A DNA stretch of 5,800 bases from contig JAGLNB010000112.1 in the NCBI GenBank assembly GCA_023139715.1, positions 1-5,800 on the forward strand, given 5' to 3'. Shown here one piece after another: positions 5,692 through 5,800 of the stretch; position 1 is the first letter of the stretch, and the number at the start of each line of letters is the position of its first letter. Both the position numbers and the translations under genes were made by a program. The notes beneath the pieces are model-generated. The model was given only the letters and a program-made list of their open reading frames with translations, ran no database searches and was not told the origin of the DNA. This DNA is from Planctomycetota bacterium (GTDB taxonomy: Bacteria; Planctomycetota; Phycisphaerae; Sedimentisphaerales; Anaerobacaceae).

Positions 5692-5800
5692 ATGCAAGAT
5701 ACTAATAAAGCAGCTGTTTTGGGTGATGTGGATTTTGTGCTCCCGTTTTCGGCTCTTGGGCTGGATACGTATGCGGTGGATTCTTCCACTGAAAAAATCA
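5692..5800 (+). CDS. ntpG: V/A-type ATPase subunit F (NtpG), 3' end cut off by window edge
   Basis: This is the first 36 codons of an open frame that runs off the right edge. After MQDTNK comes AAVLGDVDFVLPFSALGLD, which fits the start of subunit F (E. hirae NtpG, Thermus AtpF): a first beta strand, GD, then VLPF and a short helix. The full protein would be about 100 residues and binds the central rotor with subunits D and C. ATG 5692 lies 11 bases after the ntpC stop, with only a weak GCGGA-like element upstream (about 5680-5684), so coupling to ntpC is likely. Position right after ntpC is where subunit F sits in the E. hirae and Thermus operons. The short length visible lowers certainty. 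Confidence 0.85.
   Translation, partial: MQDTNKAAVLGDVDFVLPFSALGLDTYAVDSSTEKI

Overview
The window is bacterial-looking DNA that carries the front two-thirds of a V/A-type (rotary) ATPase operon, preceded by the tail of a malate dehydrogenase gene. All genes are on the + strand. Left to right: 3' part of mdh (1-760); a 170-base AT-rich gap with weak terminator and promoter candidates; then ntpF (coiled-coil stalk subunit), ntpI (membrane stator), ntpK (rotor-ring proteolipid), ntpE (peripheral stalk), ntpC (central-stalk socket) and the first 36 codons of ntpG (subunit F). The order F-I-K-E-C-G matches the Enterococcus hirae ntp operon (ntpFIKECGABDHJ). From that, the catalytic genes ntpA, ntpB and ntpD should follow just past the right edge.

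Together the genes encode the membrane rotor/stator (I and K), the peripheral stalk (E with the NtpF coiled coil) and the bottom of the central stalk (C and NtpG). NtpK is a fused double hairpin with one ion-binding glutamate. It keeps every residue that binds Na+ in the E. hirae K ring, so this enzyme is predicted to move sodium rather than protons.

The most unusual structure is non-coding. Two AT-rich, gap-free palindromes sit inside the operon. One (3241-3372, about 132 bases) lies between ntpI and ntpK. The other (4547-4651, 105 bases) fills the whole ntpE-ntpC spacer, from the last base of the ntpE stop to the base before the ntpC ATG. The second would fold in RNA into a 50-position stem with only two non-pairing positions, and it leaves ntpC with no Shine-Dalgarno sequence. 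The two share a 16-base identical core on the same side of the hairpin, so they look like members of one dispersed repeat family, possibly affecting the very unequal subunit amounts the complex needs.

The organism cannot be fixed from this window. Bacterial-style ribosome-binding sites, an LDH-like bacterial/archaeal malate dehydrogenase, moderate AT-richness and AT-rich intergenic palindromes are compatible with an anaerobic or marine bacterium. A planctomycete of the Phycisphaerae type is my guess, held with low confidence.
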